The position numbers were made by a program, and so were the translations under genes. This document shows positions 32,752 to 44,721 of a DNA stretch of 64,000 nucleotides, piece after piece. Within the stretch, counting starts at the first letter, position 1. Every line of letters starts with the position of its first letter. The notes beneath the pieces were generated by a model. The model saw only the letters and a list, made by a program, of their open reading frames with translations, made no database searches and had not been told where the DNA came from. The stretch is from Hsuehochloa calcarea (Eukaryota > Streptophyta > Magnoliopsida > Poales > Poaceae). The stretch covers positions 33,471,232 through 33,535,231 of the forward strand of contig CM070599.1 in assembly GCA_036346395.1 (NCBI GenBank), written 5' to 3'.

Positions 32752-35700
32752 ATGGATAGCGGCGGTGCGGGCGGCGGCGAGGTGGGGTGGTACGTGCTCG
32801 GCCCGAACCAGGAGCACGTCGGCCCCTACGCGCTCTCCGAGCTGCAAGGTATGATCCCCCCTCCCCTCTCGATTAGTGCAAATGCGGTCTTAGTTCGATT
32901 ACAAGTTGGGCTTCTCCTCGCAAAAACCGAAACTTTCCTGTAAGGGCTTGCTGCAATCCGCGAGGTTCACTAGTTTGCGTTTCCTGTGCGTATCGACTAG
33001 TTTTGAAGCTGTGGCTAAGGTGACGCAAATCCCAGCTTCGGATGTTGTTAGATTGTGTCGATTGGGCGTGTTGCAATAAGCTGGCGATTTTCCTTTTAAG
33101 CAGTAAGTCGATGTTTCCACGGATATGGGAGTAATGCTAGTGGCTGATCGCAACCGTTTGAATTTGCATTGTAAGTGAGGTCTAGAGTGTATTTATCATG
33201 CTACGGCGACATCAATTGTTGATTTTTTCTGTTGATGCGTGGCCACCACTGTTTGTGTATAGTTTCTGACTCCAAACTGGCACGTATCGGTGGGACTATT
33301 AACGTAGGCAGGTTGCTGGAGCTAGGGTTTAGGTCACGCGGTTGAAGTTGTTCGCTTGTTGTGTGGTCGCGTCTTGTTGCAGTTAGGATAATTTTTCATT
33401 TCCCTGTTTTCGTTGTGGTCTTTACTTGAGGAATTTCGCTCTCTTTTCAGAACATTTTGCTAATGGGTACCTCTCTGAGAGCACAATGCTCTGGGCAGAA
33501 GGGAGGAGTGAATGGATGCCACTGTCTTTGATACCCGAGCTGCATGCTGTTTCCACAAAGAATGACCAACCTGAGCAAGGTTAATGCTTCCTTCATTTCC
33601 TTTGAATAAAATTCTGTAGGATGCTCTTCAAGTGATCTTCTGATGTTCTTTCAATCTGTGTGATGCTCCAGGGATTGAAGATGATTTTGAGAAGTTCCAA
33701 AAGGAGGTTATAGAAGCGGAGGCAGAGGTGGAAGCCTTGAAAGACAAGGCAGATGGTGACTTAAACCAAGAGCATGTGGTTGATGACACTGATGAGCGGC
33801 CAGCAACACCACCAGGTGGCGAGGAAGAATTTACTGATGATGATGGCACTGTTTACAAGTGGGATCACACTCTGAGGGCATGGGTTCCTCAAGTAAGTAT
33901 TGCCATTGCTAGGTTTATTTACTCTCCTTTTGCTGCCGGTAGCACCAATGACTTTGGGACTTGCCTCTGTTGCCTGTTGGAGTGCAAGACATTCTCCTGA
34001 GTCTAGAACTTCATATGTTCCATACTTGTTACATCTTTATAGATAATCATCATCGGATGAAAAATCCTGTTGGTATCCATCATTCGGGTTACTTATACAT
34101 TATTACGTAGTGACAGTCAACTAACGACAAGTAGCAACCATCTCGGTGAGATGATTTATTAACTTTATGGGCCTGTAGTAGTTTGGGAATATGGATGCCA
34201 TGGTGTACCCTCATCTTCTCACCCTGAAATAAGGTTGATGATGGGGTTAATTGATTTGAGCCCATTATATTGGTCTTGGTCCTCAATAATATTTTACCTT
34301 GGCTAGAAATATCGGTGCACTCATAGTCTATGAAACAGCCTCCCAGATAGCCTTTGGGAATGAAGTCATTTTTCTACGAAATTTATAAGCAATTTCACAG
34401 AAACTAAAACTTTTATTAAGTCCAGAGCTTACTTTCTGTTTATTTATTGTTCCTCATCATATTCCTTTTTTCCATAACTATTTCTCTCAGGTCAACAGTG
34501 TGAAGGTTACTTTTCACGTTGCATTGAAGTGTTATTTCCCGAAAAGAGCTACTATATTTTGCTTTGGCTACAACTAGTCTAAATTGTGGTTCACCTGAGA
34601 GTCTACTTTAGTTTCCCTTAGTTGCTCTTAGTGTTAAATACATGGTTGTCATGGCTTCGACAAGTCGTCACCTAGGCGCAAAGGTGCCCCGTGGTCTGCC
34701 TTGCCTTGAGGAATTAGGCGAGCGTCGGGGAATTCTTGCCGTCCACGGCGAATTCCTGGAAATGTTCTTAATGCCTTATGCTATAGGCCGAGACAATATT
34801 TTTTAAATATTGTATTCCATTGCATCAAATGTTCTTCCTTTCAGGATAAATACTTTCCCTTCTTCATCTTGTTTAATATTCCTGCCCATCAGTATTTATC
34901 AGTTAATCTAATTTGTAATGTGCTCTCTACAGAATGATGTATCAGGTAAAAAGGACGGCTATGGAGTTGAAGACATGACTTTTGCAGATGAGGAAGAAGT
35001 ATTTCAAGCAACAGATATTTCTGGTTCATCCACATTAGAGGAAAACATTGCTTCAGCCAAAAACGAAAACAAAGAACCAGAGAAAGTAGAAAAGAGAGAA
35101 GAAAAGAAGCGGAAGTCTTCTGAGAAGCCAGCTGAAAAGAAGGTATAATTTTCAAGTTATTTTTGTGGGAGTCCTTGATAAGTTTTGCACTAGCTAATTC
35201 TTCTAACTGTTGAATTTTATTTATTTTTGGACAGGAACCTAACAAACCTCCAGACAGTTGGTTTGATCTCAAAGTCAACACACATGTCTACGTTACTGGT
35301 TTGCCTGATGATGTCACAGCTGAGGAGGTAAGTTACTTATACCTCCAGAAGCTGTGGCTACTCTTCATTTTCCTCTTAGGAAGACTATTTCTCAAAATGA
35401 ACTATTTAACACATTCATGACTATACAAAAAGTGTTTGGTGAATTTCTTTTGCAGATTGTGGAGGTATTTTCCAAGTGTGGAATTATAAAGGAGGTATGC
35501 TTTAATTTTCTGTGTTGCAGAGACAACTTAAACTTGATGCAGACTGAGTTCTTTAATCTCGATGATACTTGCATTTTTCTCCCCTGTGGAAAGACTTGGT
35601 TTTGTCAGTACCTTTACGAATCTATAGTTGCTATCTGTGCATGTAACTAAAGTTTGTAGTTTGACTTATTCAGGATCTTGATATATTCAAATCTTCACGT

Positions 35701-38700
35701 CAAAGCTGTTCATTTTTGTGGACTTAATTCAGCGAGTATGTACATCTACCTATCAAATCTAGTGAATTCTAGCTGTCTGAACTTGCAGTGGTCATTGGTG
35801 ATGGTAGATATTGGAGGATTTAACCATAGATTATCTTTGATGGATATCATATTGGTTTTTTAAATGAATGTCATGGCTAAATTAAAATCAACATGATTAT
35901 AATATTTATTTACGATTTCCTATATTTTGGATAGCTATTGCTCTTTCTTTTGTTCATAACATATTTTGGAAATATGTCAATATAATGAATATTTTGTGCC
36001 TGAACTTCAAAGCTGTTATGGAGCAAGACGTGGTGCACTGTAGCACCTTATTTTCTATACATGGTTGATGGGTTTCCTAGGATAAAAAGTAGCTGGTTAG
36101 GTATGTTATTTTGGGATTCCTTATCTATCAAGTTATTATTAGGGGTAAGATCTTATCTATTAGGAATGCTATTTTTAATAGTTGGAAAGATTAGATTGGA
36201 TTTGTTATGAATATTGTGTGTATATTCATGAGGGTCAATGAGCAATATATATAGGGAGTACAAAAGGGATATACCATATACAAATAAGGAAATACAAAAG
36301 GCATATAAGGAAATACAAAATGACTCCTATTCTAACACCAACTCACGCTGAAGCGAAAAGAACTTAGTAGCGCTCACGCAAGTACTCACAGATCTGACGA
36401 GTGGAACGTAGACCAATAATGTCTAGCTGGATGGAGTCGTCGACACTGACAACCAGGATGGCTCGAACACGGGTCTCATCAGCACATCAGCGCTCAAAAG
36501 TGTTTATGGCATACGGAAAGGCCTCATCAGCAGCGGAAGCAGCAGCGACATCCTCTGCCTCCTCTTTGGCGGCCTCATCGTCTGCAGGAGGTGCAGAAGT
36601 AGGTTGTCTGGGAGGAGGCTGAACCGGCGACGGCGAACAAGGTCGAGCACCAATGACATGTCCCCAGAGGTGGAGACCATCAAGCGTGATCTCCATGAGT
36701 GAAGACAACAACATGTAGTTCGTGAGATCGTTGCTGATAGAACGGAAGCCATCGGTAGGCGGCGCTGGACGGCGCGGTGACCAAGGCTACGAAATCAAAC
36801 AGACGGCACTGGACGGTGCAACACATAGATCGACGTTCTGTTTTCTTTTCTTTTCTTGTGGGCCGGGCTGGCTCACGCTAAAACGACATGTGAAGGCCTG
36901 CAAAGAGAAACACGCAGGGGGAACTAGGGTCCCTCCTTGCTAGCGGCACTGGTTCCCCCTTGCTAGCGGCGGCGGCAGCAGCGCGCTTCGTGCTCGGAAG
37001 GCGGCGGACAGGTCTGCAGTCTGTGCGGCGGCGGCCCGATTTGGGGGAAACGGCTTCAACGGGCAGCAGCGTCGAGCGGCGTTGGGCAACAGCGAGGTCT
37101 GAGACCTCCCCTCTCGAACATTTGTCGGGGAACCCGCCTCGGGTGAGCCGACGAGCGGCGGATCTTGGCAAGATTAACGTGAAGCGGTGGTTCGATTTGG
37201 GCAACGCGCGGCGGCGGCGTCGAGTGGCGGCCTGATTTGGGCGTCGGCGGGACTGGCGGCGTCGGCGTCGAGTGGCGCCCTGATTCAGGCAGCGGCGATG
37301 TCGGCTGTGACGAGTGACGACGGCAACGACGACGGTGGATGGCAGCGGAAGGAGCTAGGTTAGTGTCTTAACTCTGATACCATGTTATGAATATTGTGTG
37401 TATATTCATGAGGCCCAATGAGCAATATATATATGGGGTACAAGAGGGATATGCCACATACAGATAATGAAATACAAAAGGCATATAAGGAAATACAAAA
37501 GGATACCTATTCTAACAGAATTGATAGGCTTCCTTATAGATTATTTTTTTAGGCGCCAAGTCAGGTTGTCTCTATAAAAGGGATAGCATGTATCTATTAT
37601 CAATATAAGCAATGAGAAATCAAAAGTTCAACTAAACCTCAGAGTCTCACTACCTCGATAGGGAATAGCCCTGCCGGCGGTTAGATGAGGACGAGTGCCC
37701 TACCCTCGGTCCTCGGACCCGTACCCAACCAACAACCACAACAAAAAGCGCTGATGCACCTCTAAATGTTCCATGATATAGGATCCAGAAACAAGAAAGC
37801 CTCGAGTGAAAATCTATACTGACAAGGAAACAGGCAGAAAGAAGGGTGATGCACTAGTGACCTATCTGAAGGTAGTCCCTTGTCAATCTGGTCAGATTAT
37901 TTGGACTCACTGTGCATTTTTTTTTTACCATGTGTCTTTTTTTTTCTTTAATGATTCAGGAGCCTTCTGTAGCTTTAGCAGTTCAATTATTGGATGGGAC
38001 ATCATTTCATCCTGGTGGTAAGACTCTAATGTCTGTAAGACCGGCCAAATTTGAGCAGAAAGGTAAGTTCGCGATTTCATCAAAACCACACAAACTTCAA
38101 AAAAATGTTACTGATGTTGTCACGTCTGCTTCAGGTGCTACTTTTGTTGCCAAGAAGGCAGATAAGCAAAAGAAAAAGAAAACTAAGAAGGTTGAGGATA
38201 AAATGCTGGGATGGGGTAATTTCTGTCTTAGTTTTCTGCCAATTTTTCATTTAATTGATTTGAATATGTTATGTGTTTGTTACAAATTTACTCAGCGATG
38301 GGTTTAGGTTGTCAAGATTCAATGTAGATGCAACCCAATTGTAGGTCATGTGCAATCTTTTGCATATTTCAGACTAATTATGGATGTAGTAATGTGTAAC
38401 AAGTAACATGCTGTGAGAACCTTGGAAGCCACTGGCACATCTGGAAGCACAAACACTTCTTTGTCTTTGTTTTAATATCCTCCTAGGAAAATAGCTCTAA
38501 AAGCATTAAGTTGCAGAAACTATTCTTGTAATCATGGCATTAATTGATGAGCAGTTGCTTTTGTCATTATTATCTGGCAGTCATGCAATGACAATGACCT
38601 TGTCTGAAGATGAAGTTTGATCTAACTTCATTTTATTTTTGTAACCATTTTCTGTTATTAGGTGGACATGATGATAAGAAGCTGATGATTCCAACTACAG

Positions 38701-41700
38701 TAATTTTGCGGAATATGTTTACTCCTGCTGAATTGAGAGTAAGTAGCAGATTGCTACCAGATTAATACTTTCTAGCAACTTTCTTGTTTGTTTCTATTGG
38801 ATTAAGGAAGGAATTCCTGGTCATTGCAGGCCGATGAAACTCTTCTTCCTGACCTTGAGGCAGATGTTAGAGAGGAATGCATGAAGCTTGGCCTGGTTGA
38901 TAATGTCAAGGTAATTATTACCTTCACATGTCTTTGTTTGCCATTATAGGAAAAATTATAACACATAAATGAGTTTGGCCATAAAGAAAATGTTAAAAGA
39001 ATTGCTTGCTTGTAACATGTTCAGGAATCAGGGTGCATGTATAACTATTATGTAGTTCACAACTTCACATGCTTACCAGACTGCCTTCTAGCTGATTATT
39101 TTTTAACATGCATAGTCCTGATATTAGCAAGAGCCGTATGGAATACAAAAGTTCCTGGCTGTACTTCTGGGATGTGTTTTCTACTTGACCACTTTCGGAG
39201 TTTAGCTTGTTTAATCACTTTGAGCCTCTGACTAAAAGAGACAGCGGATAGCTACATCTACATTCTACACAAATTGACGGGTTATTGTTCCAAAGCTGAC
39301 CTAATGTATGCTCTCTAGCTATGTTGCACCGATACGCGGTACCGGTACAACGATATGCAATTTCCTAAAAACAAGGATACGGTGAGCATATATGTATTTA
39401 AAAATTAGAAAAATGTATATAGACTACGATAGATTGGGACAATGAGATTACCTTGATGAAAACAATGTATTCCTTCCCAATATCCATTTTTTGGGTCGGT
39501 TGAGCTCCTCAATTCCTCCTCAGTCCATGCAAATAAGTCATGTAGACAATATTGTTATTAATCATTAAATTGCACATTTGCAGTTGCAGGCTATATGAGA
39601 AATTCTGAAAAAAAGAAAGAATGACTTACCCAACAAAATGTCAAAATGTGATTTGACCTTATATCCTTGAATGAATCTTGATGAGTACACACTACACAAT
39701 AACCTTCAACACAACATTAGTACATTACCACTAAGAATTAAAATAACAGATTTGCTCGGTGAAGGCGTGGGGCGAGTGTCAACTCTACCACTAAGAAATA
39801 GGGACACCGTCCTAATGCCGCTTCATCGAGTTGGTTAATACCCGGTTTGGCCCACCCCTGCGTAGCAACTCCTTGGGTGAGCTCATTGCCCTACGCAAGC
39901 AGGGTACCATCCGCGAGTTCTCTGACCAATTCTTAGCTCTTTGTGCCTCACTGATCCACTGACGGAATGTCAACAAGTACAACTATTTATGGCCGGCCTA
40001 GGTCAGCCATTGCAAACGGATGTGGAATTACAAACCCCGTAATCATTAGAGTCTGCTATGAGCTTGTCTCGCGCATACGAACGCCAAACACAACTGACAG
40101 TGCCGGCATCAGCTGCTCCATCTGCTCATCGGCCATGGCGCTTGGGTGTTGTGACCACTTCGGCTCACGGTCACGGCATGACAGACGATCCAGCGAGTGG
40201 AGGGCTTCCCATCACCACTGGTTTGCCTCGTCAGACGTTGTCGCCTGTGAAGTTCGAACGACGACGATCACAAGGCTTGTGTTATCATTGTGACGATAAA
40301 TTCTTTTCGGTCACCAGTGCAAACGCCTTTTCGTCATCGAAGTGCAACCGGACCTCGACATCGTCAGCAACGATCGAAGCAACGACATTGAACCCGAGAT
40401 TTCATTGGTGTCCATCAGGCATTCAGCCTTGGTCAGGCCAAACCATGTGCCTCATGATCGAGATCGGACGCAGTACGTTGGTTGCACTCCTTGACTCGGG
40501 ATCTACGCACAATTTCATCGCCGAAGATGTCGTGAAGGCTGCTGGCGTCCTCATGCAACATTGAACCCCAGATTTCATTGGTGTCCATCAGGCATTCAGC
40601 CTCGGTCAGGCCAAACCATGTGCCTCATGATTGAGATCGGACGCAGTACGTTGGTTGCACTCCTTGACTCGGGATCTACGCACAATTTCATCGCCGAAGA
40701 TGTGAAGGCTGCTGGCGTCCTCATGCAACCACGGTCAAGGCTTAGTGTCACGGTCAGAGCTTTTTCGTTTTGCTGGTGTAAAGCTCAATCTCAGTTCTGC
40801 GTTTCAACCCCAGTCAGATGGCCAGTTAGAAATTGTTAATAAGATTATTGTCATGTATCTACGTTGCTTGACTAGGGATCGGCCGAAACATTGGCTTCGA
40901 TGGCTACCTTGGGCGGAATATTATTATAACACTTCTTTCCACACGTCCCTACACACTTCTCTGTTTAAAGTGGTAGACGGGCGGGAACCACCGTCCGTCT
41001 TTGTGTTCCTATGAACCAGTTAGCACACGACTTTCGACAGTAGGGCTGATTTTGCATGACAGGGATACTTTCTTGGTTGAAGTCCATGATCGTTTACTTC
41101 AAGCCCAACAAACCTACAAGCGGTAGTATGACAAAGGTCACCGTGAACTGGAGTTTTCTGAAGGTCAGTGGGTATGGCTTCGCATTCACCCATTCACCAC
41201 CGACCGACGTCATCCTTGTCTATGCCGAGTAAAGGGAAGTTAGCACCACAGTATTTTGGGCCCTATCAAATTCTTCAGAAGGTTGGCATGGTAGCTTATC
41301 GATTGCAATCGCCGTCTAGAGTGAAAATCCATGATGTGTTTCACGTGAGTTTGTTGAAACCGTATATCGGTCCACCTCCAACAGCGCCTCGTGCTCTACC
41401 GGTCGTGTTGCACGGTCGGGTTTGTCCTTTACCGGCCAAGGTCCTCAAGTCGTGCATGGCTCGCGATCATCTTCAGATTCTTGTCCAATGGGAGAATTCG
41501 AACGCCACGAGTGCGTCTTGGGAAGATGTCGAGCGTTTCAGCAACTATATCCGCAATTCAAGCTTGAGGACAAGCTACTTGTAAAGGAGGGGAGAGATGT
41601 CATGTGGGGCTTACATTATTCACGCTGCAAGAAGGAAACCACCGGCGACAATCAATCAGCATTGCCGCTGCCGGCTTTAGATTATCCATCTTTAGTCTAC

Positions 41701-42954
41701 GAGTCCGTTTAGGACTCTTGCTGTTTCTGTTTAGGACTCTTGTTTTAAATCTGAATTTCCTTAGAGATTAGTTTGGATTCCAGTTGCTTATTAGCCAAAC
41801 TTGTTAGGACCTTTCTCTATTTAAAGAGAGGAGGTGAATTGCTTTGCATTAAGAAAAATCAGAAAACCCAACTCGCCCCACGACTCAACGTAGTTATCCC
41901 CTCCGATCCAATCCCTCCACAAATATTCCAGTTCGTGACAGCTGAGTTGCAAAGGTCTATAATATACCTACGTACGGATTTTATAGGACCATATATATGG
42001 TAGCAGGTCTAAACGCTAGCCAACAAATTGAATACCCAAATACATGTCCAGAGTTCTTAAACCATTCAGGAGCCAGGACCTTGCTCTATGGGTCTGCTGT
42101 TACCGGTTTCAGTTATTCCTGGCTGCTGCAGGCCTTGTAGGGCTTTTCTCACAACCCATAAGTTGATCCTGGCCAGAAACTAGATCCCATCTAATATCTT
42201 CCCCTGTAGGGCTTTTCGTACCCCACAAGTTGAACTTGGCTGAAAAATGGATCCTATTAAATACCTTCCAAACCAAAGTCGAGTTTACAATGATGAAATA
42301 CATAGTTTAGACATACAAAATCTCCAGAATCAGCCATATTGGCATGGTTCAGCCATAACTCAGCAAACTGGCCCTAACCACCAGTTCTTGGTGGTTTCTT
42401 TTTTTTTTTGGTCCTTTCCAGCTTATCACTTTTGTTTAATGCACATTTTCTGCTTGCAGGTTTGTGAGAATCATCCACAAGGTGTTATATTGGTGAAATT
42501 CAAAGACCGGAGAGATGGTGCCAAATGCATAGAGAAGATGAACGGAAGATGGTAAGTTTCAAAATAAAATCATTATGCAGTTCTTTTCCCCTTGATTTCT
42601 GATGTGGTACATTAAAATGAATGTATGTTTGATCTGCATAAACCTTGAATTTGTCTAATGCCTCGGTAAGATTAATTTTACGTGTTTAATGGACTACTTT
42701 GAAGGAGTTGCTGTTGAAATTGTGCATATTCGCTTTTTTTACTATTAAAATTGTTGAGCAACTGTCTTTCCCCCCAGAATTTATATGAATTAGCAAATAA
42801 TAAAGTCAGTGATTTCTTGTTGTGCAGGTTTGGTGGCAAGCAAATCCATGCGAGTGAAGATGATGGTTCAATCAACCATGCTCTGATCCGTGATTATGAT
42901 GCAGAGGTTTCAAGGCTGGAGAAATTTGGAGAAGAGTTAGAAGAGTCCACATAG
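32752..42954 (+). CDS. ELF9: ELF9/Tat-SF1/CUS2-type RNA-binding splicing factor (GYF-like, RRM, UHM), 13 exons
   Basis: Exons: 32752-32848, 33451-33579, 33672-33892, 34933-35142, 35235-35327, 35456-35494, 37782-37871, 37960-38062, 38135-38215, 38662-38738, 38830-38910, 42460-42551, 42828-42954. Together they are 1440 nt (479 aa plus stop), all GT-AG and in phase. Domains: GYF-like fold at 11-65 (GWYVLGPN, GPYALSEL, WAEGRSEWMPL); an acidic and lysine-rich linker; RRM1 at about 235-325 with RNP2 VYVTGL and RNP1-like KGDALVTY; a second RRM of U2AF-homology type at about 366-450 with VILRNM, GVILVKF and the RWF (RxF) motif. Tat-SF1/CUS2 proteins bind U2 snRNP components such as SF3B1 through the UHM. 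Arabidopsis ELF9 is reported to bind SOC1 transcripts and delay flowering. The nuclear role is inferred from the family. Introns 6 and 11 are enlarged by retrotransposons, yet the coding sequence is intact. Confidence 0.95.
36014..37744. mobile_element. Solo LTR in intron 6 of the ELF9-like gene, split by a TRIM
   Basis: Outer sequence 36014-36202 and 37518-37744 (about 416 bp together) begins TGTTATGGAGC and ends near CAACAACCACAACA. It contains a TATA-like CTATAAAAGGGATAG (37574 region) and a leader ending TATCAATATAAGCAATGAG. Flanking 5-bp duplication AAAGC (36009-36013 and 37745-37749) is perfect. This is the signature of a solo LTR, into which the TRIM at 36203-37517 later inserted. Confidence 0.75.
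36203..37517 (-). mobile_element. TRIM-type copia derivative with 135-bp LTRs and a gag fragment
   Basis: Two 135-bp LTRs (36203-36337 and 37383-37517, both TGTTATGAATATTG...TTCTAACA, about 90% alike by eye). The complement of a Met-tRNA primer-binding site, ACTCTGATACCA (37371-37382), abuts the right LTR, so the element reads minus. Flanks GGATT and GAATT match at 4 of 5 bases. The 1.03-kb interior keeps a copia gag piece (LHLWGHV, then SVDDSIQLDIIGLRSTRQ across a frameshift), and no pol. It depends on an autonomous relative, possibly like the copia at 55464-60888, whose gag shares the RLWGHLTGE type motif. Confidence 0.85.
40388..40730 (+). repeat. Tandem duplication (173/170 bp) within the gypsy protease region
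   Basis: 40388-40560 and 40561-40730 are nearly identical. The second copy lacks 3 bases (GATGTGAAG for GATGTCGTGAAG). Each copy carries the DSGSTHNFI protease motif. Confidence 0.85.
41598..41940 (+). repeat. 3' LTR of the gypsy remnant
   Basis: Starts TGTCATGTGGGG after a polypurine tract and ends TTCGTGACA, a 343-bp LTR with short TGTCA/TGACA inverted ends. Confidence 0.7.
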
Positions 42955-43218
42955 GAAGTCGATCATCTGGCATTTAGGACTGCTTTGTGGCGCGTGACAG
43001 TACAAAAAAATTTACAGTTACCTCTTGCATAGATTGGATCTCCCGTTTGCCGGATTAATCTTACTAAAACTGCATCTGGGTTAGCTTTAAGCATCCACAA
43101 TATTACCAGCCATCAGCTACACGTTGTCTAATTGTAAATTATTGATATTGAGTTTTTTTGCCATACTAACATGTGCCACTTGCTACTTAGCATCATGCCA
43201 TGCTCATTGACGTACAAC

Positions 43219-43397
43219 CAGAGAGAAATCGGCGGGGCTGGGATCCAAAATCCCGGCCGATTTTTTTCGGTTTCGCAAATTCAAATTTTAAATTTTAAAT
43301 ATCGGTTGGTTTTTAAGCAAATTGAAGCGAATTCTGTCTGGGTTTTTTTTCCGGCCAGTGACCGGGATTTCCTCTGGGAACGGTTTTTGGATCCCTG
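43219..43397. mobile_element. hAT-type MITE downstream of the ELF9-like gene
   Basis: The right end, inverted, reads CAGGGATCCAAAAACCG. The left side carries GGGATCCAAAATCCCGG at 43239. Flanks CGTACAAC (43211-43218) and CATACAAC (43398-43405) match at 7 of 8. The left terminal repeat is displaced by about 19 bp from the presumed end. It is related in sequence to 7659-7866. Confidence 0.55.
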
Positions 43398-43405
43398 CAT
43401 ACAAC

Positions 43406-44721
43406 CATACCGCTGGTAATACCGGGATGTGTATCTTGTCAAAAGATTTTTACTGCCAAAATACTAGTTCGATCTCTTCACTGGGGTACCTTGACATTTT
43501 TGTTACCCCTCACTGTTAGCTCTACCTGTGGCCTTGTTATGCCTAGGCATTATTTTTTTATTTTTGCTGCAAGTAAATTGTTAACAGCACCAATCAATTT
43601 GTGGATGGTACATCGACGTAGATTAAAGATTGTTCAGTGTCGCTGCAAATTATAGTAAGGCTGAGGCTGCAGGTGTGTGGAGCGACCACGGTTGCAAATC
43701 CAGCAAGAACACATCGTCTCCTTGGCAGCGCTGGGATATAGCAGCTAAGAAAACGTAATGATGATCTAAAAAAATGCAAGGGAACGTTAAGCACGGCAAA
43801 AAGAATAAGAAAAAAAAGACGATCACTGAAATGACTCAGCCGAGGTTCGAACTGGGGACCTCAAGCGTAAGACTAGCGTGATAACCAACTGCACCCTGAC
43901 GGTTGTCTTACGATTCAAGATAAAACACATTAAGGAAAGTTCTTTGTAGAACAAACGACCTACAAAACGATACTGAGTTTCTGTACTTTTGGCAAGGGTT
44001 TCCTTGTCCACTAGCAGGGTTAGCCAAAGAACCAAACATGCCCTTGATGAACATGTAGCCCCTTTTAGGCTAGCCTATGCAAACATGCAAACCAAACCGA
44101 ATAATCCATCCACAAGCATTGTCGAAACCAACAAAAGTAAAATTCCAAATCTGAAATAACCACGGAAATGCGACCAAGAAAAGGTAAAATTTATTCAATT
44201 TCACAAATAGTTCGTTGCCTTTTGATTTTGTTGTTCTATCCAGATTCTAAAAGCCACAATGATCGCTATTCGCTACGGTAGTTAAGTAATTAAAGAACAG
44301 TCTGGCAATTCGTGGCCCAGCTTGGCTCAAATCCAAGGTAACAGTGATTTTGTCCTGCAAACCCTTTTTAGTTGCAATCTTAGCCCCCAAAGAGCAGCAA
44401 AACAAAAACAGTTTAAATAACATATGAATTCTGAAAAGAAATAATGCAGTTCAAATCGAATATTATAAATACCGGCACTATCCCTTCTCAAGTACAACAA
44501 TGTAACAATGATTTGATATTTCTTACAAGTTGCAGGATGCTAGATAATTCAATACCTAACCCCCCCATTGCCAAACATTCTCTTGAGAAACATAATGGTA
44601 ACCAGTTCCCACAACCTTCAGACAGTAATCTGAATTGAATGATACAATCTACACCCACCAATTAACGAAAAGTGATTCCCGAAGCAAGCTAATTGGTTTC
44701 AGGCGTCTCGGTATCCAGAAT
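43406..44721. other. Intergenic spacer with convergent 3' ends
   Basis: The ELF9-like gene (plus) and the MMtag gene (minus) converge here. Apart from the tRNA-like sequence, no feature is seen. The end adjoining 44722 is probably the MMtag 3' UTR. Confidence 0.4.
43831..43902 (-). tRNA. Degraded tRNA-Val(TAC)-like sequence, probable pseudogene
   Basis: The minus strand shows a tRNA-like order: GTGCAGTTGGTTATCAC (D arm, A box), CTAGTCTTACGC with TAC in the anticodon position, and GTCCCCAGTTCGAACCTCGG (T arm, B box). The anticodon stem has at least two mismatches, the T stem one, and the acceptor pairs at only about four of seven positions. No CCA is encoded, as expected in plants. It looks like a decayed nuclear tRNA-Val or a tRNA-derived fragment. 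Confidence 0.5.

Larger units (their letters stand above)
39770..41940 (+). mobile_element. Ty3/gypsy remnant in intron 11 of the ELF9-like gene
   Basis: Plus-oriented gag-like piece (39890-40310, IREFSDQFLALCASL, then CYHCDD of a damaged zinc knuckle), protease motif LLDSGSTHNFI twice (40490 and 40670), a jump to the integrase C-terminal part (40790-41010, QSDGQLE, WAEYYYNTSFH), then a chromodomain-like end (HDVFHVSLLKPY, LVQWE). A purine tract (41583-41597) and a 343-bp LTR (41598-41940, TGTCATGTGG...TTCGTGACA, TATA-like CTATTTAAAG) follow. RT and RNase H are missing and no 5' LTR was found, so it is an internally and 5'-deleted copy in the same direction as the host gene. Confidence 0.8.
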
